Shown: positions 1-8,618 of the stretch, piece by piece | Position numbering within the stretch: position 1 is the first letter of the stretch | Layout of the letters: every line of letters begins with the position of its first letter | Assembly (NCBI GenBank): GCA_965249175.1 | Contig: OZ252227.1 | Span: forward strand, 2,790,001-2,854,000 | Direction: 5' to 3' | Length of the DNA stretch: 64,000 nt | Source of the DNA: CAZYFH01 sp965249175 | Lineage (GTDB): Bacteria > Acidobacteriota > Vicinamibacteria > Vicinamibacterales > UBA8438 | The notes under the pieces: model-generated | Told to the model about the DNA's origin: nothing | The model's input: the letters and a program-made list of their open reading frames with translations, nothing else | Databases searched by the model: none | Made by a program: the position numbers and the translations under genes

Positions 1-1042
1 CGTAGACGAGCGGCGACGTGTTGTAGTTGCCCGCCCGCGGCTGATACCAGACGACGTAGTCATTCTGGGTCTCCCCCGCACGCAGCGAGATGTCGCCTCC
101 AGCGCCCGGGCGAATCGCGAAGGCCGGCTTGTGCTGATCCCCGAAGTACCCGGAGTTGACGTAGACGAGCCCGTGACTGGCGAACGGCGTCGGGATGGCC
201 GCCCACGACATCTTCCCGTCCATCTGCCAGAGCAGCTCGCCATCCAGGTCGTAGGAGCGAATCCGGTTCTTGCCCGACGTGACGATCTCCGTCCGCAGGT
301 CGTTCTCCCAGATGAACGGCGTCGCCCAGCTCGACACCTCGTCGCGGTCGGTGCGCCAGATCTCGTCGCCGGTCCGCTTGTCGAGTGCGGCGATCCAGGA
401 CGCCTCCTCGTTGTCGTAGAGGACGATGAGCTTGTCCTCGTGCAGCACGGGTGATGCCGCCGCCCCGTAGTCGGACATCGTCTGCTTGAAGGCGATCGGG
501 ACGCTCCACAGCTCGTTGCCCTCCATATCGAACGTGAAGATTCCCAGGTCGCCGAAGACGGCGTAGACACGCTCGCCGTCCGTCGTCGGCGTCTCCGAGG
601 CATAGGTGTGCTTCATGTGGCGCGGGAACGACGGCACACCGGCGTTGACCGACCGCTGCCACACCACGGCGCCGCTCTCCAGATCCAGACAGTAGACACG
701 CCAGTCGTGCTGCACCTGTGGCGGCTCGCTTCGGCCGCGCGGCGCATAGAGGCCAGGCTTCGGCGCCTCGAACTCGCCCGCGGCCGTCACGGTCGTCAGA
801 AAGACGCGATTGCCCCAGACGATGGGACTCGACCAGCCGAGTCCCGGGATGTCCGTCACCCACTCGACGTTCTCCGTCTGGCTCCACCGCTCGGGCAGGT
901 TCGGGTTGTCGGGCACTGCGGCGTTCATCGTTGGCCCACGAAACTGCGGCCAATCCTCTGCGGCGGTGAGGACGGCGGTGACGCTGAGCGTCACGAGGAA
1001 CGCGAGGAAAAGGCCGTATCTCGTGATGGCTCTCGTTGGCAT
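1..1042 (-). CDS. secreted PQQ-like beta-propeller protein, partial (3' end outside window)
   Basis: The minus-strand frame is open from an ATG at 1042 to the window edge (about 347 codons), so the C-terminus is missing. Residues 1-30 form a signal peptide ending in T-A-A-E, followed by D-W-P-Q-F-R-G-P, the usual first strand of PWD-type pyrroloquinoline-quinone-like propellers. Repeats of the 'alDkrTGdeiWr' type (for example A-A-L-D-K-R-T-G-D-E-I-W-R) recur along the protein. It is likely a periplasmic propeller; whether it binds PQQ or is a dehydrogenase cannot be decided. Upstream (minus sense) lies the epoxide-hydrolase-like gene, about 150 bp away. The longest complete ORFs here, on the other frames, are antisense or shifted shadows. 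Confidence 0.85.
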   Translation of the reverse strand, partial: MPTRAITRYGLFLAFLVTLSVTAVLTAAEDWPQFRGPTMNAAVPDNPNLPERWSQTENVEWVTDIPGLGWSSPIVWGNRVFLTTVTAAGEFEAPKPGLYAPRGRSEPPQVQHDWRVYCLDLESGAVVWQRSVNAGVPSFPRHMKHTYASETPTTDGERVYAVFGDLGIFTFDMEGNELWSVPIAFKQTMSDYGAAASPVLHEDKLIVLYDNEEASWIAALDKRTGDEIWRTDRDEVSSWATPFIWENDLRTEIVTSGKNRIRSYDLDGELLWQMDGKMSWAAIPTPFASHGLVYVNSGYFGDQHKPAFAIRPGAGGDISLRAGETQNDYVVWYQPRAGNYNTSPLVY

Positions 1043-1188
1043 CTGGTCTCTCTTCCGCGTTCGCGTGTCAGTTCATCGGGCACGGGCACGGGCGGCCGGC
1101 GACGCCGAACGCCCCGCCAGCATTCTACCGAATGCGCGGCCTTCGCTCTGCGGAGCGCGCGTCGGCTGGGCGCGACCCACGATCCTCG

Positions 1189-2280
1189 TTACAGTCCTTC
1201 GAGAAAGTCGATGAGTAATCGGTTGACCTCGTCCGGCCGCTCCTGCTGGGTCCAGTGACCGGTGTCGGGGATGAGATGCACCCCACGCAGCTCCGGCACA
1301 ACAGACGACATCCGGTCGACGAGCTGATCCTTCGTCGTCCCCCGGCCGATCACGAGGTCCTGCGCGCCGGCAATGAAGAGCGCGGGCGGCGCGATCACGG
1401 GATCGACATCGGCGAGGAGCTCCCAGTTGCGGTCGAAGTTGCGGTAGTAGTTCAGCCCGCCGCGAAAGCTGACAGCGTCGAACTCGCCCGCGTAGTAGTC
1501 GAGGTCTTCCTCCGTCAGCCAGGGCGGCCACTCGGTGGGATGTCCCATCCGCACAGACCAGCCACCAGCGGCGGCGAGCTGGTCCTCCACCTCCGGTACC
1601 GCGCGCGGGGTGTCTGGCGACGCGTAGACGCGACGCAGCACGGTGCGCGGGTCGGCGTCGAGCTCAGCCTCCGCGACACCCGGCTCCTGGAAATAAAGAA
1701 TGTAGAAGAAGTCGTCGCCGAATGTCTGCTTCCACCCCGTGGTGGGTCGGACCTCGGCGCGTCCCGAATAGGGCACGCTCAGCGCCGCGACGGCGCGTAC
1801 GCGGGCCGGGGCGAGCAGCGTGCACTGCCAGGCGACGAGCGCGCCCCAATCGTGCCCGACGACAACCGCCTGCTCCTCGCCGTAGGCGTCGATGAGCCCG
1901 GTGACGTCGGCGCACAGCCGATCCATCGCATAGTCTTCGATGGCCGGCGGCGCGTCGGTCGAGCCGTAGCCGCGCATGTCGGGCGCGACCGCCTTGAATC
2001 CGGCCGCCGCCAGTGCGGGGAGCTGATGCCGCCACGAGTACCAGGACTCGGGAAACCCGTGCAGCAAGAGGACGAGCGGTCCGCTGCCCTGCTCGGCGAC
2101 GCGCATCGAGAGGTCGCCCACCTGCAAGGTACGCATCTCGTGCGTCGCCGCGTTCTCGGTGCGGGGCTCGGCGGTGTCGTCCCCTCCGGCCTCGTCCGGG
2201 GGCTCCGCGGGGGCCGCGCAGCCGATCGCCAGCGCCATCACCGCAACACTGCTCATTTGCACAACACTCGTCGTTCGCAT
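1189..2280 (-). CDS. epoxide-hydrolase-like alpha/beta hydrolase, predicted lipoprotein
   Basis: 363 aa. The N-terminus is a signal peptide with a lipobox-like L-A-I-G-C (Cys21), followed by an acidic Pro/Glu/Asp-rich linker, so the enzyme is probably anchored outside the cytoplasmic membrane. The hydrolase core starts near residue 50: oxyanion-hole motif H-G-F-P (74-77), nucleophile Asp144 in G-H-D-W-G, and catalytic His342 in T-G-H-W. Aspartate rather than serine as nucleophile, together with H-G-F-P-E-S-W, points to the epoxide hydrolase/haloalkane dehalogenase branch, with soluble epoxide hydrolases the best match. A second family member lies at 9107. The substrate is unknown. The lipobox has Ala at -3, so lipidation is likely but not certain. 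Confidence 0.85.
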   Translation of the reverse strand: MRTTSVVQMSSVAVMALAIGCAAPAEPPDEAGGDDTAEPRTENAATHEMRTLQVGDLSMRVAEQGSGPLVLLLHGFPESWYSWRHQLPALAAAGFKAVAPDMRGYGSTDAPPAIEDYAMDRLCADVTGLIDAYGEEQAVVVGHDWGALVAWQCTLLAPARVRAVAALSVPYSGRAEVRPTTGWKQTFGDDFFYILYFQEPGVAEAELDADPRTVLRRVYASPDTPRAVPEVEDQLAAAGGWSVRMGHPTEWPPWLTEEDLDYYAGEFDAVSFRGGLNYYRNFDRNWELLADVDPVIAPPALFIAGAQDLVIGRGTTKDQLVDRMSSVVPELRGVHLIPDTGHWTQQERPDEVNRLLIDFLEGL

Positions 2281-2474
2281 CGGTCGTGTTCCGTCCTTTC
2301 CGGCCGCCTACAGTCCGCCTCCGGTTCGGGTCCCCCACACGCTACCCTGATACCGCCTACGTGAACAGACGCTTCTGTGCCCGACGACGGTGATACGCTA
2401 TTGACGCGCGCGGTCTGGGTATGTGACTTTGCCCCACCGCCGACGTGGACATCTGTGTGTCAGGAGCGAACCGC

Positions 2475-3488
2475 ATGACTAACCGAGCCCTCGCCGCATC
2501 GTTCGCGTTGATCGCCGTCCTGCTGCTCGTGCCAGCGCCCGCAGTGGCGCAGGCGACCTCGTCCGAAGCGTGGATGGCGCCGACCACGGCATGGGGCGAC
2601 CCCGACATCCAAGGCATCTGGAACAACGTCACCGCCACGCGTCTGGAACGGCCCGCCAATCTCGGCGAGAAGGCGGTCCTGACCGACGAGGAGGCCGCCC
2701 AGTTCGAGCAGGAGGCTATCGAGCGACGAGCGGTCAACGAGGCGAAATCTACCGAGGAGCACCTTCGCGCCGGCACCGGGACCGGGTATGCGGCCAGCGT
2801 CTGGTTCGAGAGCAGTGATTCGCTCTCGGGCAACCGGACGTCGCTGCTCGTGGATCCGCCGGATGGTCGGCTGCCACCGCTGACATCGCTGGCGGAGAAG
2901 GTGGTCCAGACGCAACGCGACGCGAGACGCGAACGCCCCGCCGACACATGGTGGGATCGCGGCCCGTACGAGCGCTGTGTGTCGCGCGGTCTTCCGGGCT
3001 CGATGATGCCGGGGTTCTACAACCACAACTATCAGATCCTGCAAACACCCGGCTACGTGACGATTCTGGTCGAGATGATTCACGACGCGCGCATCATTCC
3101 GATGGACGGGCGCCCGCACGTCGATAACGACATCAAGCAGTGGCTGGGAGACTCCCGCGGGCGTTGGGAGGGCGACACGCTCGTCGTCGAGACGGTCAAT
3201 TTGCCCCACGTCGACCAGCGCAACGTCGCGGTGTATGGCACCAGTGAACAGGGCCGCGTCATCGAGCGCTTCACGCGCCTCGACGCCGACACCATGGACT
3301 ATCAGGTCACCGTCGACGATCCGCCGACGTTCACCGGCCCCTGGACCGCATCAATCCCGATGACCAAGGTGGAAGGCCCTCTCTACGAGTACGCCTGCCA
3401 CGAGGGCAATTACGGGTTGCCGAACATCCTCGCCGGACATCGCCGCGAGGAGGGGTTGGCTGTGGAATCGAGATCCCACGCTCGGTGA
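2475..3488 (+). CDS. secreted protein of the W-G-x-P-D-L-x-G-W family, copy A
   Basis: 337 aa from ATG 2475. This start is preferred over an in-frame ATG at 2445 because AGGAG (2462-2466) sits 8 nt upstream and a clean signal peptide ending A-V-A-Q follows directly. The mature protein begins with the family signature T-A-W-G-D-P-D-I-Q-G-I-W and T-x-L-E-R-P, then S-L-L-V-D-P-P-D-G, Q-T-P-G-Y-V, E-M-I-H-D-A-R-I-I-P-M-D-G-R-P-H, a D-S-R-G-x-W-E-G-D-T-L-V-V-E-T block and the C-terminal Y-A-C-H-E-G-N-Y-G. Three paralogues are in this window (7583, 11171, 38617). I know of no assigned function. The invariant His, Glu and Cys residues could form an active or metal site, but that is conjecture. Confidence 0.85.
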   Translation: MTNRALAASFALIAVLLLVPAPAVAQATSSEAWMAPTTAWGDPDIQGIWNNVTATRLERPANLGEKAVLTDEEAAQFEQEAIERRAVNEAKSTEEHLRAGTGTGYAASVWFESSDSLSGNRTSLLVDPPDGRLPPLTSLAEKVVQTQRDARRERPADTWWDRGPYERCVSRGLPGSMMPGFYNHNYQILQTPGYVTILVEMIHDARIIPMDGRPHVDNDIKQWLGDSRGRWEGDTLVVETVNLPHVDQRNVAVYGTSEQGRVIERFTRLDADTMDYQVTVDDPPTFTGPWTASIPMTKVEGPLYEYACHEGNYGLPNILAGHRREEGLAVESRSHAR

Positions 3489-3512
3489 TCGCCTTCAGGC
3501 TGCGGGAGGGAG

Positions 3513-4700
3513 TCACCGACACGTGGCGCCCGGCGCGACTTGGTCGAACTTCCGGGCCACCTCGAACGATCCGCGCGTCGCGCGCGCGACATACATCGCC
3601 ATGGCCGCGTGGCGTTCATTGGTCCACGTCATCGGGCCGGTCGCTGTCTCCAGCGACGCGCCGTCCAGTGCTGCAAGCACCCGATCGCCGTCGGTCGAGT
3701 CCGTCTGCTCCATGCCGAGCTTGAGCGCTCGCACGGCGTTGTAGTGCGTGAAGGCGACGTGCGTCACCAGGTCGTCGCGGGCGTGGCGTCGAGCACGTGC
3801 CACGAAATCCCTGACACCCGGGCTGTCGTCACTCGCGACGAACGGCACTGACGCCCACGCGGTCACGCCTGCCGGGAGCTGCGACGCTTGCCACTCGCTG
3901 AACTCCAGGAAGTGATAATCGAACGACGACGCCGCCCCGATGGCGTCGGCCTGCGTCACCACGTTGACCGCATACGGCCGTGGGATCGAGATCCAGAAAT
4001 TCCTGGCATCCAGATCCTGGGCCCAGCGCACGAGGCCGGTGTACTCACCAGGGCTGTTCCCGCTGACCGGTGTCGTGACCAGCGCCGCGCCGGTCGATCC
4101 GCCCTGCACCAGGTTGTAGAACTGCTGCGACACTGTCCGCTGCGAGGGACTCCAGTCCGATATCTGGAACGTCCGCTGCCGCGCGTCAGCCCCGAGGTGA
4201 TCGAGCAACGTGGAGATCGCCTGGACGGTCGTCGACCCAACGTGAGCGACTCGGCCGCAGAACGTCCCTGGTGTCTGGAACGCGTGAATGATCGGAATGT
4301 TGAGGCCTTCGCGCTCCAGCATCCGATCGAGGAACGGCGGCATCGCCATGACAAAGCCGCCGATGAGCGCGTGGGCACCCTCGTTCTGTACGAGCTCCAA
4401 CGCCGCCGCCGCGCCGGGCACAGGGCTGCCGTCGTCATCGGCGATGACCAACTCCACCGGCCGCCCGAGAATGCCGCCCCCACTGTTGATCTCAGTCACG
4501 GCCAGCTCGAGTCCCAGCCGCATCTGCTGGTCATAGGGCTGGATGAGCTCGTCCTGACCCTGCGCATCGACCTGCGAGATGAGCGCGCCGATCTTGAGGG
4601 GCCTCGCCTGCGCCAACGCGGGAGCCCGACGTGCAGCGGCGGCTGCGCCAATCAATCCCGTGGCCGCGACCTTGAGCACCTCACGACGACTGATCGTCAT
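3513..4700 (-). CDS. Tat-exported ABC transporter substrate-binding protein (Leu/Ile/Val type)
   Basis: 395 aa from ATG 4700; a GTG one codon upstream (4703) is an alternative, both behind AGAGGAG. The N-terminus has a twin-arginine signal S-R-R-E-V-L-K followed by an Ala-rich stretch. The mature part, K-I-G-A-L-I-S then Q-M-R-L-G-L-E-L-A-V-x-E-I-N-S-G-G-G-I-L-G-R-P-V-E, is the periplasmic-binding-protein type 6 fold of branched-chain amino acid, amide and urea binders. No permease or ATPase gene lies next to it, so it is an orphan receptor here: either the transporter is elsewhere or it works as a sensor partner. The ligand cannot be predicted. Confidence 0.85.
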   Translation of the reverse strand: MTISRREVLKVAATGLIGAAAAARRAPALAQARPLKIGALISQVDAQGQDELIQPYDQQMRLGLELAVTEINSGGGILGRPVELVIADDDGSPVPGAAAALELVQNEGAHALIGGFVMAMPPFLDRMLEREGLNIPIIHAFQTPGTFCGRVAHVGSTTVQAISTLLDHLGADARQRTFQISDWSPSQRTVSQQFYNLVQGGSTGAALVTTPVSGNSPGEYTGLVRWAQDLDARNFWISIPRPYAVNVVTQADAIGAASSFDYHFLEFSEWQASQLPAGVTAWASVPFVASDDSPGVRDFVARARRHARDDLVTHVAFTHYNAVRALKLGMEQTDSTDGDRVLAALDGASLETATGPMTWTNERHAAMAMYVARATRGSFEVARKFDQVAPGATCR

Positions 4701-4923
4701 CACGGTTCGCTCCTCTGGTCACGCGAAGGGCCGGTCTCATGACCGCCACGGCGCGGTCGAGGCGGGGGGCATGGGCGCGATACACTACGGCCCCTGCCGC
4801 CGCGCGCGGCGCTGCAGTGGTGGCGTCTGGCCTAAAACCCATGACCCGATGATGGTCCAGTGGGCGAGCGCCATTGGAGGGATGCGCCACGCCCCTCAGA
4901 TCGCGAGTGTAGGTGGTGCTGAC

Positions 4924-4963
4924 CACGGCCGCGGGCCCGTCAGGCTCCGCGACCGCGGCCGTG
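4924..4963 (-). terminator. strong hairpin downstream of the cold-shock gene
   Basis: A perfect 11-bp inverted repeat (4924-4934 with 4953-4963) with an 18-nt loop lies 35 nt beyond the stop of the cold-shock gene in its sense direction. No T tract follows, so it is not a classical intrinsic terminator; it may stop or stabilise the transcript 3' end. The remaining bases between 4700 and 4999 show no coding frame I would support. Confidence 0.45.
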
Positions 4964-4998
4964 CGACACACGTAACGTCGGCGTAAGCCGAAACGCCG

Positions 4999-5208
4999 TC
5001 AGCCGACGCTGACGACGTTTTCCGCAGCCGGACCCTTCGGTCCCTGGACGACGTCGAACTCTACTTTCTGGCCTTCACTCAGGCTCTTGAAGCCCTCGCC
5101 CTGGATCGCCGAGTGATGCACGAAGACATCCTTCTCGCCGTCGTCCCGGGTCAAGAATCCGAATCCCTTGCTATCGTTGAACCACTTCACGACTCCACTT
5201 ACAGGCAT
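4999..5208 (-). CDS. csp: cold-shock protein
   Basis: 69 aa from ATG 5208 behind GGAG; the same frame is open further upstream, but the family starts here (M-P-V-S-G-V-V-K-W-F). Nearly the whole protein is one OB-fold cold-shock domain with RNP1 K-G-F-G-F-L and RNP2 V-F-V-H-H-S-A-I, the aromatic residues that stack on single-stranded RNA/DNA. Role: cytoplasmic RNA chaperone and antiterminator. It lies 34 nt downstream of an RRM-type RNA-binding protein in the same direction, so the two probably form an RNA-chaperone operon. Confidence 0.95.
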   Translation of the reverse strand: MPVSGVVKWFNDSKGFGFLTRDDGEKDVFVHHSAIQGEGFKSLSEGQKVEFDVVQGPKGPAAENVVSVG

Positions 5209-5242
5209 CTTCTCTACTCCAGACAAGTTGATAGGTGAACCA

Positions 5243-5620
5243 CTAGAAACCGCGCTTGCGGCCTCGGACACCACGACGGCTGCCCTTCGGCCGGGACGTT
5301 TTCTTCGGCCGATCGTTGCTCCATCCTGAGTCGCCGCCTCCGCCGCCACCGCCGCCATACGAGGGGCGAGGACCGCGTTCACGCGCCTCGCTCACCCGCA
5401 GCGACCGCCCCCCGAGCTCGGTCCCGTCGAGCTGGTCGATCGCGCCGGTCGCCGCATCCCCGTCTTTGAACTCGATGAACGCAAACCCGCGCGGCCGATC
5501 GGTCGCGCGATCCACCGGGAGGACAACCTCGACCACCTCGCCGACTTGAGAGAACAGGGTCTCGAGATCCTGCTGGGACGTCTCGTAGCTCAGGTTTCCG
5601 ACGAAGACTCGTGAAGAAAT
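5243..5620 (-). CDS. RRM-domain RNA-binding protein with a non-canonical (AUU) start
   Basis: About 125 aa. A single RNA-recognition motif occupies residues 4-80 (RNP2 V-F-V-G-N-L near the start; RNP1 R-G-F-A-F-I-E-F), followed by a Gly-rich tract (eight Gly) and a basic C-terminal tail rich in Arg/Lys, like small glycine-rich RRM proteins of cyanobacteria and other bacteria. The RRM cannot be complete from the first in-frame ATG/GTG, which would remove RNP2. An in-frame TGA lies at 5648-5650, and no ATG, GTG or TTG lies between it and RNP2. AGGAGG at 5627-5632 places an ATT at 5618-5620 at 6-nt spacing (another ATT, 5624-5626, abuts it). Start by AUU is therefore inferred. It is upstream of csp in a probable operon. 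Confidence 0.85.
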   Translation of the reverse strand: MSSRVFVGNLSYETSQQDLETLFSQVGEVVEVVLPVDRATDRPRGFAFIEFKDGDAATGAIDQLDGTELGGRSLRVSEARERGPRPSYGGGGGGGGDSGWSNDRPKKTSRPKGSRRGVRGRKRGF

Positions 5621-5831
5621 CGCAATCCTCCTGACAATAAATGTCCATCAGCGCTCATCGACTGATTGATGGTCGACAAACGTTTGCTTGCGCGCGCTGT
5701 GAGGGAATCGAGACTCGAAGGCTCGTCGACTCGCGACGTGGGCAAAGCAGGACGACGTGTGCTGCGGACCTACATATGTTGACCAACACCACTATACGTA
5801 AGGACAGTCGCCGAGGCAAGCATGACGGCAC

Positions 5832-6444
5832 TTACCTCGGAAATCCCTCCACGCCCTCATCCAACGGCACCCGGAAGGTCTTGAGCGCCATCGACACGAG
5901 GTTGTACTCCCCAACGGTGAAAGACCACATCCATCAGCTGCTTCGTGTCGTACCGGGCGTCGAGCGCGGCCCAGGTATCGTCGCTGATGTAGGCGTCGGC
6001 GTGCAGCTCGTCCACCGCGAGCAGCAGCGCTCGGTCAAAGCCCGACCATTCGGGCGCATCCGGCCCCCGGGTCACCCTGACGATCTCCTCGTCGCTGAGA
6101 CCGACTTGTCGCGCGATGCGGCTGTGTTGGCCCCATTCGTACTCGGCGCCACACAGATACCCGATGCGAAGAATCAGCAGCTCGCGGTCACGGGGAGGCA
6201 GCGTGTTATCGCCCAAGACGTATCGAGCGAACGTGAGCCATGCGTCGGACAGCGCCGGATGACGGGCCAATGTCTTGCTGATGTTGATCCCATCAGCCGA
6301 CTCGAGCGGCGGAATCCGTGGCGGCCCTTCCTGTGCGCCCAGCCCGGTCCCCGCGACGATGGTCACCAGGAGCACCACGGCCATCGCGGGATGACGGGGC
6401 CGTGAGCTGCCGTTTCGACCTCGAATGCGTGCGGACATCGTCAT
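5832..6444 (-). CDS. carboxymuconolactone decarboxylase-like protein, frameshifted near the C-terminus
   Basis: Starts at ATG 6444 behind AGAGGAG, with a signal peptide ending G-L-G-A-Q. The body resembles the CMD/AhpD family: an R-D-R-E-L-L-I-L-R-I-G-Y-L helix, then C-G-A-E-Y-E-W-G-Q-H, the E-W-x-x-H variant without a C-x-x-C pair, so it is CMD-like rather than an AhpD thiol peroxidase. As printed, the frame ends at 5857 with an unrelated tail. Removing one A from the run at 5920-5922 restores D-V-V-F-T-V-G-E-Y-N-L-V-S and continues to a TAA at 5832-5834, ending E-G-F-P-R. An insertion error in the sequence, or a recent mutation, explains this. The substrate is unknown. The 180 bp beyond, to the RRM gene, hold no supportable gene. 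Confidence 0.75.
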
Positions 6445-6524
6445 GCTTCGGCTCCTCTGATCCTGTTCCGGGTGACGCGCGAATTCGCCATACCGCGTCG
6501 TCATGGTCCACGGCGGCGTCGTCG

Positions 6525-7451
6525 CTAGTAGTCGACAGTCAAGTCCATCCCGGCGTACAGCGACGCCACGTCCTCCGCGTAGCCGTTGAACATCAGCGTC
6601 TTCCGTCTGAAGAACGTCCCGACGCGGCGCTCCGTGGCCTGGCTCCACTGCGGATGATGCACCGCCGGATGCACGTTCGCGTAGAAGCCGTAGGCCCGCG
6701 GCTGCTGCTGCTGATAGGTTCCCACCGGTCGGCGCTCGACGAATCGGATCCGCACGATCGACTTGAGGCTCTTGAAACCGTACTTCCACGGCACGACCAG
6801 ACGAATCGGCGCCCCGTTTTGATGCGGCAGCGCCTCGCCGTGGAGGCCGACCGCGAGGATCGCGAGCGGGTGCATTGCTTCGTCCATCCGCAGGCCCTCG
6901 CGATACGGCCAGTCGAACGGGAGCCGCCTGCTCCGCGGCATCCGCACCGGATCGTAGTGGCTGTCGAACTGGATGTAGGTCGCCCCCGCGGTCGGCTGAC
7001 ACCGCCGGACGAAGTCCGACAGCGAGAAGCCGACCCACGGAATGACCATCGACCAGGCCTCGACGCACCGATGGCGGTAGATGCGCTCCTCGAGCCTCTG
7101 ACCGCGCAGGATGTCGGAGAGCGTAAACGTGCCGGGGTTGGCGCACGCTCCCTCCACCACCACGCGCCACCCGGCAACGATTAAGTTGTCCGGGGCGAGC
7201 AGCGATGGCAAGTCCTTGTCGTCGCTCCCGGCAAACTCGTAGAAGTTGTTGTACGAGGTGATGTCGTGCCAGGAGTTCGGGCGCTCGTCCGTGCTGTAGC
7301 GGCTGGGCCGGACATCGGGCAATCTGGGCCCGTGACGCGCCGCGCGCCCCGCCGCACGCGCCGGTGGAGCAGCAAGCGCCGCGGTCGCCGCCGCGACGGC
7401 CGACCCCGTCACGGCGCGGAGAAAACTCCGCCGACTGGCCGTGCGTGACAT
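6525..7451 (-). CDS. msrP: MsrP-like (YedY) molybdopterin-dependent methionine-sulfoxide reductase catalytic subunit
   Basis: 308 aa with a Tat signal (S-R-R-S-F-L-R, residues 6-12). The fold is the sulfite-oxidase molybdopterin domain. The Y-R-H-R-C-V-E-A-W-S-M block carries the Mo-ligating Cys in the context typical of MsrP, and N-G-A-P-I-R-L-V-V-P-W-K-Y-G-F-K-S-L-K-S-I is a second MsrP hallmark. Role by family: periplasmic repair of oxidised methionines, fed with electrons by the haem protein MsrQ. No msrQ lies next to it; the only cytochrome b in the window (26898) is beside another molybdoenzyme. It is 80 bp downstream of nothing obvious and diverges from the gene at 7583. Confidence 0.88.
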   Translation of the reverse strand: MSRTASRRSFLRAVTGSAVAAATAALAAPPARAAGRAARHGPRLPDVRPSRYSTDERPNSWHDITSYNNFYEFAGSDDKDLPSLLAPDNLIVAGWRVVVEGACANPGTFTLSDILRGQRLEERIYRHRCVEAWSMVIPWVGFSLSDFVRRCQPTAGATYIQFDSHYDPVRMPRSRRLPFDWPYREGLRMDEAMHPLAILAVGLHGEALPHQNGAPIRLVVPWKYGFKSLKSIVRIRFVERRPVGTYQQQQPRAYGFYANVHPAVHHPQWSQATERRVGTFFRRKTLMFNGYAEDVASLYAGMDLTVDY

Positions 7452-7582
7452 CCGGCCGCCAATCTATCGCACCGATGCCGCCCGAGCAATGTGGCCGCTC
7501 CGATCGCCGCGGGCCTGGGCGCCACGGCCGCAGCGCCGATCTGTCGTATTCTTCTGAAACTGGACGGACGAAGGAGGTCCCG

Positions 7583-8590
7583 ATGATCCGCATGAACATG
7601 AACATGAACATGTGCAGGGTCGGTCCGACGGTCGCGTTGATCGCCCTGCTCCCGGCGGCTGCGCTCGCCCAGGGTCCTGCCGACGATGGATGGACGGGGC
7701 CGCGCACCGCCTGGGGATCGCCCGACCTGCAAGGCCTCTGGACGTCGGCGACACTCACGCCGCTCGAGCGGCCCAGCCAGCAGTCGGCTTCGACGGAGCT
7801 GACCGACGAGGAGGCGGCCACGCTGGAGCAGCAATCCGCCGAACGGCGGGCGGCGTCCGACGGCAGGGATACGCCAGGCAACGTCGGGGGCTACAACCAG
7901 GTGTGGCTCGATGCGGGGACTCGCATCACCCACAGCCGACGCACGTCGCTCATCGTCGACCCGCCGGAGGGAATCATTCCGTGGAAACCGGACGCCCGAA
8001 CCGCCAGCGACCGGGAACGGGCGCGATATGGCGTCGGGCCGTTCGCGACCTATGTCGACCTCGATACCGGCGAACGCTGCATCACGGATGGCCTCCCCAA
8101 CATGGTGCCGCTGCAGCCCTACAACATGAACCTCCATATCCTGCAGACGCCGGGCGCGGTGGTCATGCTGCACGAGATGTACCACGAGCTCAGGGTCATA
8201 CCACTCGATGGCCGACCCCTGACGGGAATCGCACAGTGGACCGGTGAGGCGCGTGGCCACTGGGACGGCGACACACTGGTCGTCGAGACCGTCAACTTCG
8301 TCGACAAGCCCGCGGCCTACTGGAGCGCGCCCTGGCGGAAGGCTCGCCCCAGTCTCCGTCTGGTCGAACGGTTCACGCGCGTCGGACCGGACGCGATCGA
8401 CTACACGTTCACGCTCGACGATCCGGAGGCCTTCACGAGACCCTGGACCGCCTCCGCGCCGATGACGACCGACCACGCCTCGCGCGGCGTGACGGCGGGT
8501 CAGATGTTCGAATACGCGTGCCACGAGGGCAACCACGCGATGATCAACGTCCTGAGTGGCGCGCGCGCAGAAGAAGCCGCGGCACGCTGA
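7583..8590 (+). CDS. secreted protein of the W-G-x-P-D-L-x-G-W family, copy B
   Basis: 335 aa from ATG 7583 with AAGGAGG at 7571-7577. The N-terminus is odd: M-I-R-M-N-M-N-M-N-M-C, encoded by a hexanucleotide repeat (ATGAAC), then a normal signal peptide ending A-L-A-Q. Family blocks are all present: T-A-W-G-S-P-D-L-Q-G-L-W, T-P-L-E-R-P, S-L-I-V-D-P-P-E-G, Q-T-P-G-A-V-V-M-L-H-E-M-Y-H-E-L-R-V-I-P-L-D-G-R-P, W-D-G-D-T-L-V-V-E-T, and E-Y-A-C-H-E-G-N-H. The function is unknown. Divergent from msrP; the 130 bp between should carry both promoters. Confidence 0.87.
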   Translation: MIRMNMNMNMCRVGPTVALIALLPAAALAQGPADDGWTGPRTAWGSPDLQGLWTSATLTPLERPSQQSASTELTDEEAATLEQQSAERRAASDGRDTPGNVGGYNQVWLDAGTRITHSRRTSLIVDPPEGIIPWKPDARTASDRERARYGVGPFATYVDLDTGERCITDGLPNMVPLQPYNMNLHILQTPGAVVMLHEMYHELRVIPLDGRPLTGIAQWTGEARGHWDGDTLVVETVNFVDKPAAYWSAPWRKARPSLRLVERFTRVGPDAIDYTFTLDDPEAFTRPWTASAPMTTDHASRGVTAGQMFEYACHEGNHAMINVLSGARAEEAAAR

Positions 8591-8618
8591 CCCTGCGTCG
8601 ACCTGGCGGCCACGCCCG

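Noticed and set aside
60..953. 297-codon minus-strand frame at the window start
   Set aside because: It is the shifted frame of the propeller gene, whose true frame is open to the edge and encodes clear family motifs.
5326..5351. Short GCC/CCG triplet repeats
   Set aside because: They encode the glycine tract of the RRM protein; low-complexity coding, not CRISPR or a mobile repeat.
5857..7881. A 674-codon open frame on the minus strand
   Set aside because: Its first two thirds run through msrP in the wrong frame and antisense to the gene at 7583; only the last 195 codons (from 6444) are real. GC-rich third positions keep wrong frames open.
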